Assembly (NCBI RefSeq): GCF_001461695.1
Contig: NZ_AUTC01000162.1
Span: 1-43,132 of the forward strand
From: Sinorhizobium fredii USDA 205
GTDB taxonomy: Bacteria; Pseudomonadota; Alphaproteobacteria; Rhizobiales; Rhizobiaceae
DNA length: 43,132 nt
Direction: 5' to 3'
Shown here: positions 23,840 to 33,393 of the stretch, piece by piece
Layout: each line of letters starts with the position of its first letter
Position numbering within the stretch: position 1 is the stretch's first letter
Program-made: the position numbers and the translations under genes
Notes under the pieces: generated by a model
Told to the model about the DNA's origin: nothing
Seen by the model: only the letters and a program-made list of their open reading frames with translations
Database searches by the model: none

Positions 23840-24835
23840 ATGCGCAAGCGGGCGACAGCGAGGGAAGTGGCGGATGCCGCCGGTGTCTCGAAGTGGACGG
23901 TCATACGGGCTTTCACTCCGGGCGCATCGATCGCGGAGGAAAGCAAACGCAAAGTCCTCGAAGCGGCTGCGGCGCTCAACTACACTCCGAACCTGCTTGC
24001 CCGCAGCCTCGCGACCAACTCCACCCATCAGGTGGCTGTGTTCGTCGATGATTTCGCCAATCCTCAGAAATTGCCGTTCCTCGAGACATTGACCGAACGA
24101 CTGCAGGCCGAGGGGCTGGTCGCCGTGCTCATCAATATCAACACGCACTTCGACCATGTGCACGCACTGCTCCACGCAGACCAGCGCCAGGTCGATGCCG
24201 TCATCCTGTTCGGAACGGCATTTCGCAGCGAGACACTGAGCGATCTGCAATTCGGCCGGGGGACGCCACCCATGTTCGTGCTGGCGAGAGACAGTCAGAT
24301 CGAAGGCGTGCCGGCGGTCACATGCGATGCCGAACTGGCGCTGCGGGAGATCGTCGATCATCTGTTCGAAAGAGGATACCGGCGTCCCGGCTTTATGACG
24401 GGTGCGACCGTCCTGTCGACGGCACTCAGACGTCGGCAGCATTTCGTCGAATTCTGGAGAAAGAAGGGCGTGGACGACGTCGCGGTGTTCTCGGCTGAGA
24501 AATACAGCGCCGAAGCCGGGGCCGACGCCGTCCGCGGCTACCTCAAGCAGACCAACCCCGCGGACCGAGTCGACGTCCTGATGTGCGAAAACGACATCTT
24601 GGCGCTCGGAGCGATGGATGAGATCCGCGGCCGTTTTGGCTTGCGCGTCCCGGAAGACATGGCCGTCGTCGGCTTTGACAACTACGAGCTCTGTGGATCG
24701 TCCGCCTACAGCCTCACTACCTACGAGCAGCCCCGCGACGAAATGGTTGAGGTGATCGTCGGGATTATCACGGGACGGCTGGAGCCCGAGACCGTGACAC
24801 TGCCGGGCACCCTTGTCGTGCGCAATTCCACATAA
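23840..24835 (+). CDS. LacI-family transcriptional regulator, 331 aa
   Basis: The N-terminal HTH is ATAREVADAAGVSKWTVIRA followed by the hinge helix LEAAAALNYTPNLLARSLAT. The C-terminal region (from about 63) is the PBP1-like effector domain with VDVLMCENDILALGAMDEI and the closing VVGFDNYELC. GGGAGGCTCT precedes the ATG. It sits divergent from the importer operon and before an IolE-like gene, so it most likely senses the imported sugar or a derived intermediate. Confidence 0.93.
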   Translation: MRKRATAREVADAAGVSKWTVIRAFTPGASIAEESKRKVLEAAAALNYTPNLLARSLATNSTHQVAVFVDDFANPQKLPFLETLTERLQAEGLVAVLININTHFDHVHALLHADQRQVDAVILFGTAFRSETLSDLQFGRGTPPMFVLARDSQIEGVPAVTCDAELALREIVDHLFERGYRRPGFMTGATVLSTALRRRQHFVEFWRKKGVDDVAVFSAEKYSAEAGADAVRGYLKQTNPADRVDVLMCENDILALGAMDEIRGRFGLRVPEDMAVVGFDNYELCGSSAYSLTTYEQPRDEMVEVIVGIITGRLEPETVTLPGTLVVRNST

Positions 24836-24919
24836 GCCGGAGTCATTGGCGAGACCGTCATTTCTCGAGTACGGGGAGCGCCCCACCGCTCAAAGAATCC
24901 AGCCCATGCGGAGAACAAT

Positions 24920-25834
24920 ATGATCCCTCGAAAAGCCATTGCCTTGCCCGCCGGCGTGTGTCTTGCCGTCAGTCCGCTGTCCTGGACCAATGACGTGCTT
25001 GAGGACCTTGGCGCCGACATCTCGCTAGAGACATGCCTGAGCGACGCAGCCGAGACCGGTTACCAAGGCGTCGAACTCGGAAGGAAATTCCCACGAGATG
25101 CCGCAACCTTGCGACCGCTTCTTGCAAGCCATGGCCTCGCCTTGGCGTCCGGCTGGCATTCGGGAGAATTGGCTGAACGCGGCGTCGGCGAAGAAATGAA
25201 AGCCGTTGCCCGCCATGCCGAACTTCTGCGCGAGATGGAGTGCAAGGTCATGGTCTATGGCGAGGTCGCGGTGATGACACCAGGATCGCCGCTCGATGCA
25301 CCGATGTCTGAGCGGTTGACTATGCCGAAGACGGAGGTAGTCGCCTATGCCGCCCGGCTCACCGAGTTCGCCAAGCGTCTGGCGGGCGAGTACAATCTCA
25401 AACTTGCCTATCACCATCATCTGATGATGGTGGCAGAGACATTCGATGAGATTTCAGACATTTTTGGCAGAACGGGCCCGGAAACCGGGCTTCTCCTCGA
25501 CACCGGACATGCGGTAGCGGGCGGCTTTGACTATGTCCGGCTGATCGAGCGCTTCGATGATCGGATCGTTCACATCCATCTGAAGGACGTTCGCGGCCCA
25601 GTGATACGCGATGTCCGGGCGGGCGACCTGAGCTTCAACGCCGGTGTGCGCAACGGCATGTTCACTGTGCCCGGCGACGGTATTGTCGATTTCGGACCGA
25701 TTGCCCGCTTTGTCCGGGGAAATGGATACCGTGGGTGGCTGGTGGTCGAAGCGGAGCAGGATCCTGCGTTCGCCCCGCCGCGCCCCGCCGTCGCCCGCGC
25801 TTTCGACCATATCCGGGACGTCTTTGCTGGCTGA
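24920..25834 (+). CDS. iolE: IolE-like inosose dehydratase (TIM barrel), 304 aa
   Basis: Matches the myo-inosose-2 dehydratase family (dehydration of 2-keto-myo-inositol in inositol catabolism) in length and in blocks: AVSPLSWTNDVLEDLG-D at the N terminus, the ETCLSDAAETGYQGVELGRK strand, SGWHSGELAER, and CKVMVYGEVA. Metal-site residues appear in LLLDTGHA, VHIHLKD and VVEAEQD. The start is preceded by GCGGAGAAC. It follows the LacI gene by 84 bases in the same direction. The ortholog assignment rests on remembered family features, not a search. Confidence 0.75.
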   Translation: MIPRKAIALPAGVCLAVSPLSWTNDVLEDLGADISLETCLSDAAETGYQGVELGRKFPRDAATLRPLLASHGLALASGWHSGELAERGVGEEMKAVARHAELLREMECKVMVYGEVAVMTPGSPLDAPMSERLTMPKTEVVAYAARLTEFAKRLAGEYNLKLAYHHHLMMVAETFDEISDIFGRTGPETGLLLDTGHAVAGGFDYVRLIERFDDRIVHIHLKDVRGPVIRDVRAGDLSFNAGVRNGMFTVPGDGIVDFGPIARFVRGNGYRGWLVVEAEQDPAFAPPRPAVARAFDHIRDVFAG

Positions 25835-25992
25835 ACGCATCTGCGCATGATGGTTCGTCGCGGCGGCCCGATGACGGCTTCCGGCGCTTTCTGCCGTCCA
25901 TCCGCAGCGAAATTCCGCTCTTTACCCTGTCGCGACGGATGGAACCGGATCGATCCTGGATCGACTGTCCCGTTAGGTCCGCATCCGGCTGG

Positions 25993-26616
25993 TCAGCGGG
26001 CATGATCGGACCTCCCGATAGCTTTTCGGATGAACCGGATCTGCTCGCGCAGGCCCGCGTCGGTGTCTTCGCAGTGTTGAAGGCAGTGCTCGATCAGAAT
26101 CGGATGGATGAACGGCATGAACGCGGTCTTGACTGCGCGCGCCGCTTCGGCGGGATCTTCGATCTCGAACTCGCCGGTTTCGATGCCCTCGCGGATGATC
26201 GCCTCGAAGATCGTCACCATCTGCTCAGCGTGCGCCTTGATGACCGGCCGGTTCTCCTGCATGTTGGCTACAATCAGGTCGTGCATGCGCCTGTCGTTGA
26301 GCAGTCTCGTCTTGTTGTGATGGTGGACGGCGGTCAGGAGTTCCTGGAGTTTCTCCGAGGGCGGCGTGCTCCTGCGTGCGATCGTAAGGGCGAGCTCGGC
26401 GGTACCGTTCAAGACCCGCCTGCAGATGGATTCCTTGATTGCATCCCTGGAGGGGAAGAAACGGTAGACGTTCGCCCGGCTCATGCCGAGTTCAGAGGCA
26501 ATGTCGGCTACGGACGTCTTATGATGACCTATACGACGGAAGTGCTCCTCCGCCACCTCCTGGATGCGCGCACGCATGCTCTCGGTATCTGCCGCCGGTC
26601 GGACCGGATAATCCAT
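25993..26616 (-). CDS. TetR/AcrR-family regulator, 207 aa
   Basis: The start at 26616 (MDYPVRPAADTESMRARIQE) is preferred over a frame 33 codons longer; GGGGA precedes it. The HTH is HHKTSVADIASELGMSRANVYRFF, the hallmark of TetR proteins. The C-terminal helical domain (about 70-207) resembles no ligand class I can name. It is the last gene of the MFP-RND transcription unit, 114 bases after the RND stop, and faces the IolE-like gene convergently. Likely controls the efflux operon or a neighbour. Confidence 0.9.
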   Translation of the reverse strand: MDYPVRPAADTESMRARIQEVAEEHFRRIGHHKTSVADIASELGMSRANVYRFFPSRDAIKESICRRVLNGTAELALTIARRSTPPSEKLQELLTAVHHHNKTRLLNDRRMHDLIVANMQENRPVIKAHAEQMVTIFEAIIREGIETGEFEIEDPAEAARAVKTAFMPFIHPILIEHCLQHCEDTDAGLREQIRFIRKAIGRSDHAR

Positions 26617-26729
26617 GGTATCCCCAGAGTGGATGAACGGAACGGCCCGCCGTGAAGCATCTGCGAGCGGGAAGTCGTGAGGCTGGCCAAGCTCGCGTGC
26701 AGGCAAGGCCAGCAAGCCCGCGACAGACG

Positions 26730-29700
26730 CTACTCGGCAGCCATTGCTATTCGCAATTCCAGCTCCTCGGTCGGCTCATGGGTCTCATCTGCAGTCGGCT
26801 TGATCCTGAACCACGCCGCGTACAGTGCCGGAAGGAAGAGCAGGATCATCACAGTACCTACCGCGGTTCCACCAATCAGCGTATAAGCCATCGATCCCCA
26901 GAACACCGAATGGGTCAGCGGAATGAAGGCAAGGACGGCTGCAAGTGCTGTCAGGATGACCGGGCGTGTCCGCTGCACCGTCGCCTCAATGACGGCGTGA
27001 TAGTCGTCGAGGCCGGCCACCATGTTCTCCTTGATCTGTTCGGTCAGGATCAAGGTGTTACGCATCAGGATTCCGGCCAGTCCGATCAACCCGAGAATGG
27101 CGTTAAAGCCGAAGGGCTGATTGAAGAGGAGCAAGACGGGAACCACCCCGGCAAGCCCGAGCGGCGCGGTCAGCATGACCATGGTCATCGTCGACAGGCT
27201 TCGGACCTGGAGGATGATGACGATCAGCGTGGCAGCTATCATGGCCGGGAAGATTTTGACGAGCGCGACATTCGCCTTGAGAGACTCCTCAATGTTTCCG
27301 CCCATTTCGATACGATATCCGACGGGAAGCGAGGCAATCAGCGGCTGAAGCGCGGTCATGACCTGCTGTGAGACCTCCGGGGGCTGCGTCGCCTCATTGA
27401 TATCCGATCGGATCGTGATGACCGGGGTTCGATCGCGGCGCTTCAGGATCGGTTCCTCAAACCGGATTTCCGAATGGCCAATCTGATCGAGCGGAACCTG
27501 GCGGCCGTCCCTGCTCATCAGCGAAAAGTCGGCGAGCCTCGCCGGATCGAGGCGGCTCGCGCCAGCACTGCGTGCCACGACAGGTACGTTGCGGATGTTT
27601 TCGCGAACCTGCGTCACCGGAATACCACTCAGCAGCAACTGCATCTGCTGGGCTGCCTCAGCCGGCGAAAGGCCAATCAGATTGAGCCGGTGCTGGTCGG
27701 GGACAAAGCGAAGCACAGGCGTACGATTACCCCAGTCGCGGTTTGCCTGACGGACGTCCGGTACGCCTTTCATGATGTCGAGGGCTTTCTCAGAGATGTC
27801 GTACAATTGCACAGGATCCGGCCCCATGATGCGAAACTCGACGGGGAACGGTGTATAAGGACCGAACACGAGCTGCGTCACACGGACATAGGCTTCGGGC
27901 GCGAGTCCTTGGGACACCGCCTCTCGCAGCCGGTGCTTCAAAGCCTCGCGCGCGTGAGAGTCGGGGGTCAACACAACGATCTTGGCGAAGGCGGGATCCG
28001 GCAATTCCGGTGCCATGGCAAAGAAAAACCGGGGAGCGCCCTGACCGACATAGCTGGTGACGATTTTCGCCTCGGGCTGTTCCTGCAACCAGCGCTCGAG
28101 TTTCTCGACCGTGGCCGTCGTCGTCTCGATACTCGTGCCTTCAGGCATGCGAACTTCGACCAGCACTTCGGGACGATCCGACGTCGGGAAGAACTGCTGT
28201 TTTACTCCACCCATCCCAACGACAGAAAGAGCCATGACGATGCCAACGACAGCGCATGTCATGTACTTGTGGCGCACGGCAAACTCGATGAGACCCCGCA
28301 GGCGCCGGTAATTCGGAGTGTCGTAGATGGCGTGGTGGCCCCCCTCGACCGGCTTGATATCCGGGAGCATCTTGACCCCGAGATACGGCGTGAAGATCAC
28401 CGCGACGACCCATGAAACGATCAGCGCGAAGCCCACGATCCAGAAGATGTTGCCAGCATATTCGCCGGCGGTCGATCTGGCGAAGCCGACCGGCATCAAC
28501 CCGATGATCGTCACAAGCGTGCCCGACAGCATCGGCGCGGCCGTATGGCTCCAGGCATAGGCCGCCGCCTTGATGCGATCCATGCCCTCTTCCATTTTCA
28601 CCACCATCACCTCGATGGCGATGATGGCGTCGTCGACGAGAAGGCCGAGCGCCAGGATCAGTGCACCAAGCGTGATGCGGTCAAAGAACCGCCCGGTTTC
28701 CAGCATGATCAGAAAGACGACGGCAAGCGTCAGGGGAACGGCCAGTGCCACGACGATCCCAACACGCCAGCCGAGGCTGAGCAGGCTCACAAGCAAAACA
28801 ACGCCAAGCGCCATGGCGAATTTCATCATGAACTCGCCGACCGCAGCGTCGATGTTCACGGCCTGATCGCTGACCTTGGCGAGCGTCATACCGAGCGGCA
28901 GCGTCTGCGCGATCGCGGCAGATCTTTCTTCGAGCGCCTTTCCGAGTTCCAGACCGTTCCAGCCCTGCTGCATAACTGCGCCGAGCATGATGGTCGGCTC
29001 GCCCTCATGCCGGATCAGATAGGTCGCGGGGTCTTCATACCCTCGCCGCACCTCCGCGAAATCAGAGAGTTTCAACGTACGTCCGGCAGCCACGATCGGC
29101 GTGTCGGCAATTGCCTGGACACTATTGTAGGCGCCATCGAACCGGATAAATACCTGCGGTCCGCGCGTATCGATCGAGCCTGCCGGTGTGACGGTGTTTT
29201 GTCTCTGCAAAGCAGCGGCGATGTCCTGTGCCGATACTCCGAGAGTGGCGAGCTTGGCATAGGAGAACTCGACAAAGATCTGTTCCGGCCGCTCGCCAAG
29301 GATGTTGATCTTCTTGACGCCCGGCACGTGCAGAAGGTCCTGGCGGATCACCTCTGCCTGCCGCACAAGCTCGCGCATTGGCATACCCTTGGCCTTTAGC
29401 GCATAAAGAGCGAAGCTCACGTCCGAATATTCGTCGTTGACGAAGGGACCGAAGACGCCAGCAGGCAGGTTGCGGGCTTCATCCCCCAACTTCTTGCGCG
29501 CCTGGTAGAATTCCTCTTCCACGGCCGTGGCCGGCGTGCTGTCCTTCAGCGTAACGGTCAGATATGCGTAGCCAGGCCTTGTCGTTGTCTCGACACGATC
29601 GTACCAAGTCAGTTCCTGGACGCGCTTTTCGAGCGGCTCCGCGACAAGATCCTGCATTTCGCGTGCAGTTGCGCCTGGCCATACGGTAGTGACCGTCAGG

Positions 29701-29837
29701 GTTTTGATGGTGAAGGAGGGGTCCTCCGCGCGCCCAAGACTGAGGAAGGCGTAGATGCCCGCAGCGGCCAGCAGAACAATGAAGAACAAAGTGACAGCTC
29801 GCTCCCGAACCGCGAGCGCGGAAAGATTGAAGCTCAT
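26730..29837 (-). CDS. RND-family efflux transporter, inner-membrane pump, 1035 aa
   Basis: Full-length HAE1-like RND protein with 12 membrane segments. TM4 carries the proton-relay pair in LGLLVDDAIIAIEVMV. The periplasmic start PSFTIKTLTVTTVWPGATA and the multiple porter segments are typical of AcrB/MexB-type relatives, nearer to the OqxB/TriC-like branch. The start shares a base with the stop of the adaptor gene. No outer-membrane factor gene is present here, so the system must borrow one. The substrate is unknown. Confidence 0.92.
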   Translation of the reverse strand: MSFNLSALAVRERAVTLFFIVLLAAAGIYAFLSLGRAEDPSFTIKTLTVTTVWPGATAREMQDLVAEPLEKRVQELTWYDRVETTTRPGYAYLTVTLKDSTPATAVEEEFYQARKKLGDEARNLPAGVFGPFVNDEYSDVSFALYALKAKGMPMRELVRQAEVIRQDLLHVPGVKKINILGERPEQIFVEFSYAKLATLGVSAQDIAAALQRQNTVTPAGSIDTRGPQVFIRFDGAYNSVQAIADTPIVAAGRTLKLSDFAEVRRGYEDPATYLIRHEGEPTIMLGAVMQQGWNGLELGKALEERSAAIAQTLPLGMTLAKVSDQAVNIDAAVGEFMMKFAMALGVVLLVSLLSLGWRVGIVVALAVPLTLAVVFLIMLETGRFFDRITLGALILALGLLVDDAIIAIEVMVVKMEEGMDRIKAAAYAWSHTAAPMLSGTLVTIIGLMPVGFARSTAGEYAGNIFWIVGFALIVSWVVAVIFTPYLGVKMLPDIKPVEGGHHAIYDTPNYRRLRGLIEFAVRHKYMTCAVVGIVMALSVVGMGGVKQQFFPTSDRPEVLVEVRMPEGTSIETTTATVEKLERWLQEQPEAKIVTSYVGQGAPRFFFAMAPELPDPAFAKIVVLTPDSHAREALKHRLREAVSQGLAPEAYVRVTQLVFGPYTPFPVEFRIMGPDPVQLYDISEKALDIMKGVPDVRQANRDWGNRTPVLRFVPDQHRLNLIGLSPAEAAQQMQLLLSGIPVTQVRENIRNVPVVARSAGASRLDPARLADFSLMSRDGRQVPLDQIGHSEIRFEEPILKRRDRTPVITIRSDINEATQPPEVSQQVMTALQPLIASLPVGYRIEMGGNIEESLKANVALVKIFPAMIAATLIVIILQVRSLSTMTMVMLTAPLGLAGVVPVLLLFNQPFGFNAILGLIGLAGILMRNTLILTEQIKENMVAGLDDYHAVIEATVQRTRPVILTALAAVLAFIPLTHSVFWGSMAYTLIGGTAVGTVMILLFLPALYAAWFRIKPTADETHEPTEELELRIAMAAE

Positions 29838-30949
29838 CAGTTGGACTCCTCTGCCTGAAGCTCGGTCCTGACGGGCGCGCCATCTTTGAGGAGATGCGCC
29901 CCGAGGGCGACGACCTGCTCTCCAACCGTGATGCCGGTGACAGACGCTGTTTCTTCACCGAGCCGTTTGACCTCGATGGGAGCGAAGTGCACGGTGGCAG
30001 AGGCTTGATCGACAACCCAAACCCCGGTCCGGCTGCCGTCATTCAACACGGCGCCGACCGGCACCGCGACCTCCGACTGCCCTTCTCCGTTGAGGATTCT
30101 GATGGTAACCGTCGCACCGAGCGGCGCCGAGGCGGCGTCGCCGTCGAGCACGTAACGCGCTTCGTATGTGCGGGTCTGAGGATCGGCGGCATCCGAGATC
30201 TGTCGCAGGCGCGCTTTTCCGCGCCGCCCGTCACTTCCATAGACACTTGCTTCGGCTTCCGACCCGATTGCGGGACGGACGGTTTCGGGAAGCGCGACCA
30301 AGGCCTCGCGCGGGCCTGCATGCGCCAGTTGAACCACCGTCTGTCCCGCTGCGACGACCTGTCCGGGTTCGCCGAGCGTCGCGACCATCGTTCCGTCCGC
30401 ATCGGCCACCAGAACCGAGTAGGTCGCTTCGTTTTCTGCGACTTTGGCTTCCGCTTCCGCGGCGGCAAGCTGCGCCTCAGCCGTATCCAGCGCCGCCCTT
30501 GCCTGCTCGTAACGTTGGGGAGTAGCGGCGACTCCGCCTTTGACAAGAGTGGCATAGCGCCTCTCGTCCGCGCTTGCCTGAACGAAGACCGCGCGGGCCG
30601 CGGCAACCGCATTGCGCTTGGCAGTCAGCGCAAGACGCAAATCCGTTTCGTCGATGCGCATCAGAGCTTGACCCGCCTTGACCTGCTGACCGACGTCGAC
30701 CAATCGCTCCACGATCTTGCCAGGTACGCGAAAGCCAAGGTTGCTCTGCACCCGGGCGGCGGTTGTACCTGTGAAGGCGCGCTCGGATCTTTCCGGTCTT
30801 GTGGCTTCCACCAATTTCACAAGTGGTGGCGCGATGCGGGGATCGGCGGCCTCCGCGTGCGGTGCTGGCGTTTCAAAAACGAACGCGAACGCCGCGCTCC
30901 CGGCTGCGGCCACGAGGCCGATCGATGTGAATAGAAATTTGCGGTTCAT
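29837..30949 (-). CDS. RND efflux periplasmic adaptor (membrane fusion protein), 370 aa
   Basis: HlyD-type adaptor. Residues 1-35 are a signal or membrane anchor (MNRKFLFTSIGLVAAAGSAA) without a lipobox Cys. The barrel-sandwich begins VQSNLGFRVPGKIVERLVDV with the LxRIDETDLRLAL pattern. A long coiled-coil follows (ARAVFVQASADERRYATLVK to EAKVAENEATYSVLVA). First gene of the MFP-RND-TetR unit, with an inverted repeat 35 bases upstream. Confidence 0.92.
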   Translation of the reverse strand: MNRKFLFTSIGLVAAAGSAAFAFVFETPAPHAEAADPRIAPPLVKLVEATRPERSERAFTGTTAARVQSNLGFRVPGKIVERLVDVGQQVKAGQALMRIDETDLRLALTAKRNAVAAARAVFVQASADERRYATLVKGGVAATPQRYEQARAALDTAEAQLAAAEAEAKVAENEATYSVLVADADGTMVATLGEPGQVVAAGQTVVQLAHAGPREALVALPETVRPAIGSEAEASVYGSDGRRGKARLRQISDAADPQTRTYEARYVLDGDAASAPLGATVTIRILNGEGQSEVAVPVGAVLNDGSRTGVWVVDQASATVHFAPIEVKRLGEETASVTGITVGEQVVALGAHLLKDGAPVRTELQAEESN

Positions 30950-30983
30950 GTCAGATGACCCTTGTTGACGGCCGCCGCCTCAA

Positions 30984-31001
30984 TTTAGATTGCGATCTAA
31001 A
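30984..31001. promoter_or_regulatory. TetR-type operator candidate (TTTAGAT-N4-ATCTAAA)
   Basis: TTTAGAT and ATCTAAA are perfect inverted halves around TGCG, in the 99-base space between the divergent adaptor gene (start 30949) and the TetR gene (start 31049). Size and placement fit a TetR-family operator controlling both directions. Confidence 0.65.
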
Positions 31002-31030
31002 TCTATCCGTGGTATAGATGTCAAGTGAAA

Positions 31031-31040
31031 TCTAATTAGA
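31031..31040. promoter_or_regulatory. second short palindrome TCTAATTAGA before the TetR gene
   Basis: A perfect 10-base palindrome 8 bases before the TetR start. It shares the TCTAA/TTAGA half with the larger operator at 30984, so it may be a second, weaker site for the same regulator. Confidence 0.45.
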
Positions 31041-31048
31041 GGTCGATC

Positions 31049-31651
31049 ATGAGAGTTAGTCGAGCCCAGGCGGAGGCCAATCGCGAAGCGGTCATCGATG
31101 CGGCGAGCCGGCTTTTTCGAAAGCACGGCTTTGATGGCATCGGGCTCAAGGATCTGATGAAGGGGGCCGGCCTGACCCAAGGTGGATTCTACAAGCAGTT
31201 CGCATCCAAGGACGATCTGGCGGCACAGGCGTCGAGGCGGGCCCTGGAGAGTGCCCTTCGTCGATGGTCCGCTGCTGCCGCGGTCAATCCGCAGGACCCG
31301 TTTGGCGCAGTGGTCACCTTCTATCTCAGCATGGCACATCGAGAGGAGAAGATGGACGGCTGCCCGGTCGTTGCGCTCGGCTCGGATGCTGCCAGGCAAG
31401 GCGTCGACGTGAAGGCGTCATTCGAAGCCGGAATCAGGGAATACCTTGAAATGCTCGGTGATTGGGTTGGCGCGGCCGACGGCGAGGAGCCAGACGGCAA
31501 GGCCATGGCCATTCTGTCGACGATGGTCGGTGCGGTGCTCCTCTCGCGCGCTGTCAACGACGAGCAGATGTCGAAGCGGTTCCTGAAGACGGCCGCCGAA
31601 AGCGTACTGAAGGCGTCTGCGGGCGATACAGAGTCGGGAACGCGCCAATGA
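31049..31651 (+). CDS. TetR/AcrR-family regulator, 200 aa
   Basis: HTH block AASRLFRKHGFDGIGLKDLM then KGAGLTQGGFYKQFASKDDL is diagnostic. The C-terminal domain contains EEKMDGCPVVALGSDAARQG, characteristic of the TetR subgroup with a conserved GCP motif that often sits beside oxidoreductases and efflux pumps. It is divergent from MFP-RND and overlaps the next gene by four bases (ATGA), so it leads an operon of thioesterase, MFS, KAS and SDR genes. Confidence 0.92.
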   Translation: MRVSRAQAEANREAVIDAASRLFRKHGFDGIGLKDLMKGAGLTQGGFYKQFASKDDLAAQASRRALESALRRWSAAAAVNPQDPFGAVVTFYLSMAHREEKMDGCPVVALGSDAARQGVDVKASFEAGIREYLEMLGDWVGAADGEEPDGKAMAILSTMVGAVLLSRAVNDEQMSKRFLKTAAESVLKASAGDTESGTRQ

Positions 31652-32135
31652 CGATGCGTCCGGCCGAAGAGCGCAGCGCAACTGTTTCAGTCGCCCACCA
31701 GGAGCTCTGGTCCGGGCTGGAGCTCGTTGCGAAACTGGCGGACGGGAGCATCCGCCGGCCACCGATGGCGGAAACTCTCCCTTTCACCTTGCTCCCTCCG
31801 GAAGAAGGCAAGGTCGGGCTCCTGGCCACGCCCGAGCCGCGGTTTTGCAACCTGACGAATACGGTTCACGGCGGCTGGATCATGACGATGCTCGACACCG
31901 TCATGGCGCTTGCCGCCCAGACGACGCTTGTGGCCGGCGAAACCTGTCCGTCACACGAAACCACCGCCAAGTTTGTCCGCCCGATCTTTGCCGATTCCGG
32001 CGAAATGCGTGTGTCCGGCCATGTGTGTCCCGCGGCCGGACCGTCATTACGCTGGAGGGCAGCATCGAGGACGCTCAGGGTCGGATCTACGCGCACGGCA
32101 CGTCGACCTGCCTTGTCTTGGGCAGGAAACCGTGA
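31648..32135 (+). pseudogene. PaaI-type thioesterase with single-base frameshift
   Basis: Starts MTMRPAEERSATVSVAHQEL and reads in frame through the hotdog-fold signature NTVHGGWIMTMLDTVMALAA to MRVSGHVC near 32025. There the frame is lost; the correct C terminus, RGRTVITLEGSIEDAQGRIY and HGTSTCLVLGRKP, continues in the next frame to a stop at 32135. A missing G (GTGTG where GTGGTG is expected) explains the break. Family members hydrolyse acyl-CoA or acyl-ACP thioesters. If the deletion is a sequence error, the gene is intact and about 162 residues long. Confidence 0.75.
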
Positions 32136-33393
32136 TGTCTGCGTTTTCGATCGTAAACCCCGCGCCTTCCGAACGCCGCCTCACAGGCGGAGCCCTGTTC
32201 CTGCTTGCCGGCCTAGCGGCACTCGGGGCGCTCGCCACCAACATCATCCTTCCCGCCTTTCCGCGGATGGGCGCAGAGCTTGCGCTTTCCTCACCCGAAC
32301 TCGGTCTTCTGCTGAGCAGCTTCTTCGTTGCGTTCGCTGTCGGGCAGCTTGCGGTTGGTCCCCTCTCCGACCGTTTCGGCCGCAGACCGCTGGTGCTGGG
32401 AGGCATTGCGATCTTTGCTACGGGCAGCATCCTTTGCGCCTTCGCCGACACCTTGTCCTTCCTGGTCCTTGGCCGCGTTATTCAGGCGTTGGGGGCTTGC
32501 ACGGCCTCTGCGCTGTCACGCGCCATCGCGCGTGACCTGTTCGACGGCGAGGCGCTTGGCCGGGCTCTGTCGCTCACCATGATTGCCGGGGCGGCGGCAC
32601 CAGGATTTTCGCCTCTGCTCGGCAGCATCCTTGCCGGCCTGTTCGGCTGGCGGGTCACCTTTCTTGTCGTTGCGGGCTTCGGCGCGGCGCTGGCTTTGCA
32701 TTACCTCGGCCGCGTTGGTGAAACCCATCCCGCTGGTTGCAGAACGCCCTTGGCGCCTTGGCCGTGGCGGCCGCCTATGGCCGCCTGGCGGGCGACCCCC
32801 GCTTTTTACTGCCCGCGCTTGCGGTGAGCCTCGACATCGGCGGTCTCTACAGTTTCTTCGCGGCTGCGCCCGGCGTGCTGATGAACGAGCTCGGGTTGAC
32901 GGCCTTCCAGCTCGGCTTGTCGTTCGCAACGACGGTCCTGATCGTCTTTCTGGCGGGATTTCTCGCGCCGCGCCTGGCGCATCGCTGGAGCCAGCGCGCC
33001 ATCAGCATGGTCGGCCTCTTGATCGCGCTCGCTGGAGGCGCCGCCATGTTCGCATTTGCGGCCGTGCCGACCCTTGTGACCTTCACCCTGGCCATCGCGT
33101 TGTATCTGTTCGGGATGGGCCTGATCAATCCGCTCGGCACTGCGATTGCGCTCAATCCCTTTGGACGACAAGCTGGGCTTGCATCCGCGCTGCTCGGTTT
33201 CATGCAGATGGGCTGCGCCGCGATCGGCGCGTCCTTCGTCAGCGCCCTGCCGTTTCCGTCGTCTGTTTCCCTTGCCGTCGTCCTGACCACGGGTCCGGCG
33301 CTTGCCCTTCTGATCTTTCTACCGGTGGTGCTGCGCCAACCCCGTGCGGAGCCGAGCGGTTCCAGCGGCGTACCGGTATCAACAGGAGGATAA
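32135..33393 (+). pseudogene. Bcr/CflA-type MFS drug exporter with single-base frameshift
   Basis: Start at 32135, sharing a base with the thioesterase stop. It reads ALFLLAGLAALGALATNIIL and the MFS loop signature PLSDRFGRRPLVLGG, and reaches LHYLGRVGETHPAG near 32738. There the frame changes to QNALGALAVAAAYGRLAGDP and continues through six more membrane segments to a stop at 33393. Joined, it is an ordinary 12-helix, about 420-residue drug:H+ antiporter. One base is missing near 32738-32741. The stop directly abuts the KAS start, so the genes are co-transcribed. Confidence 0.78.
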
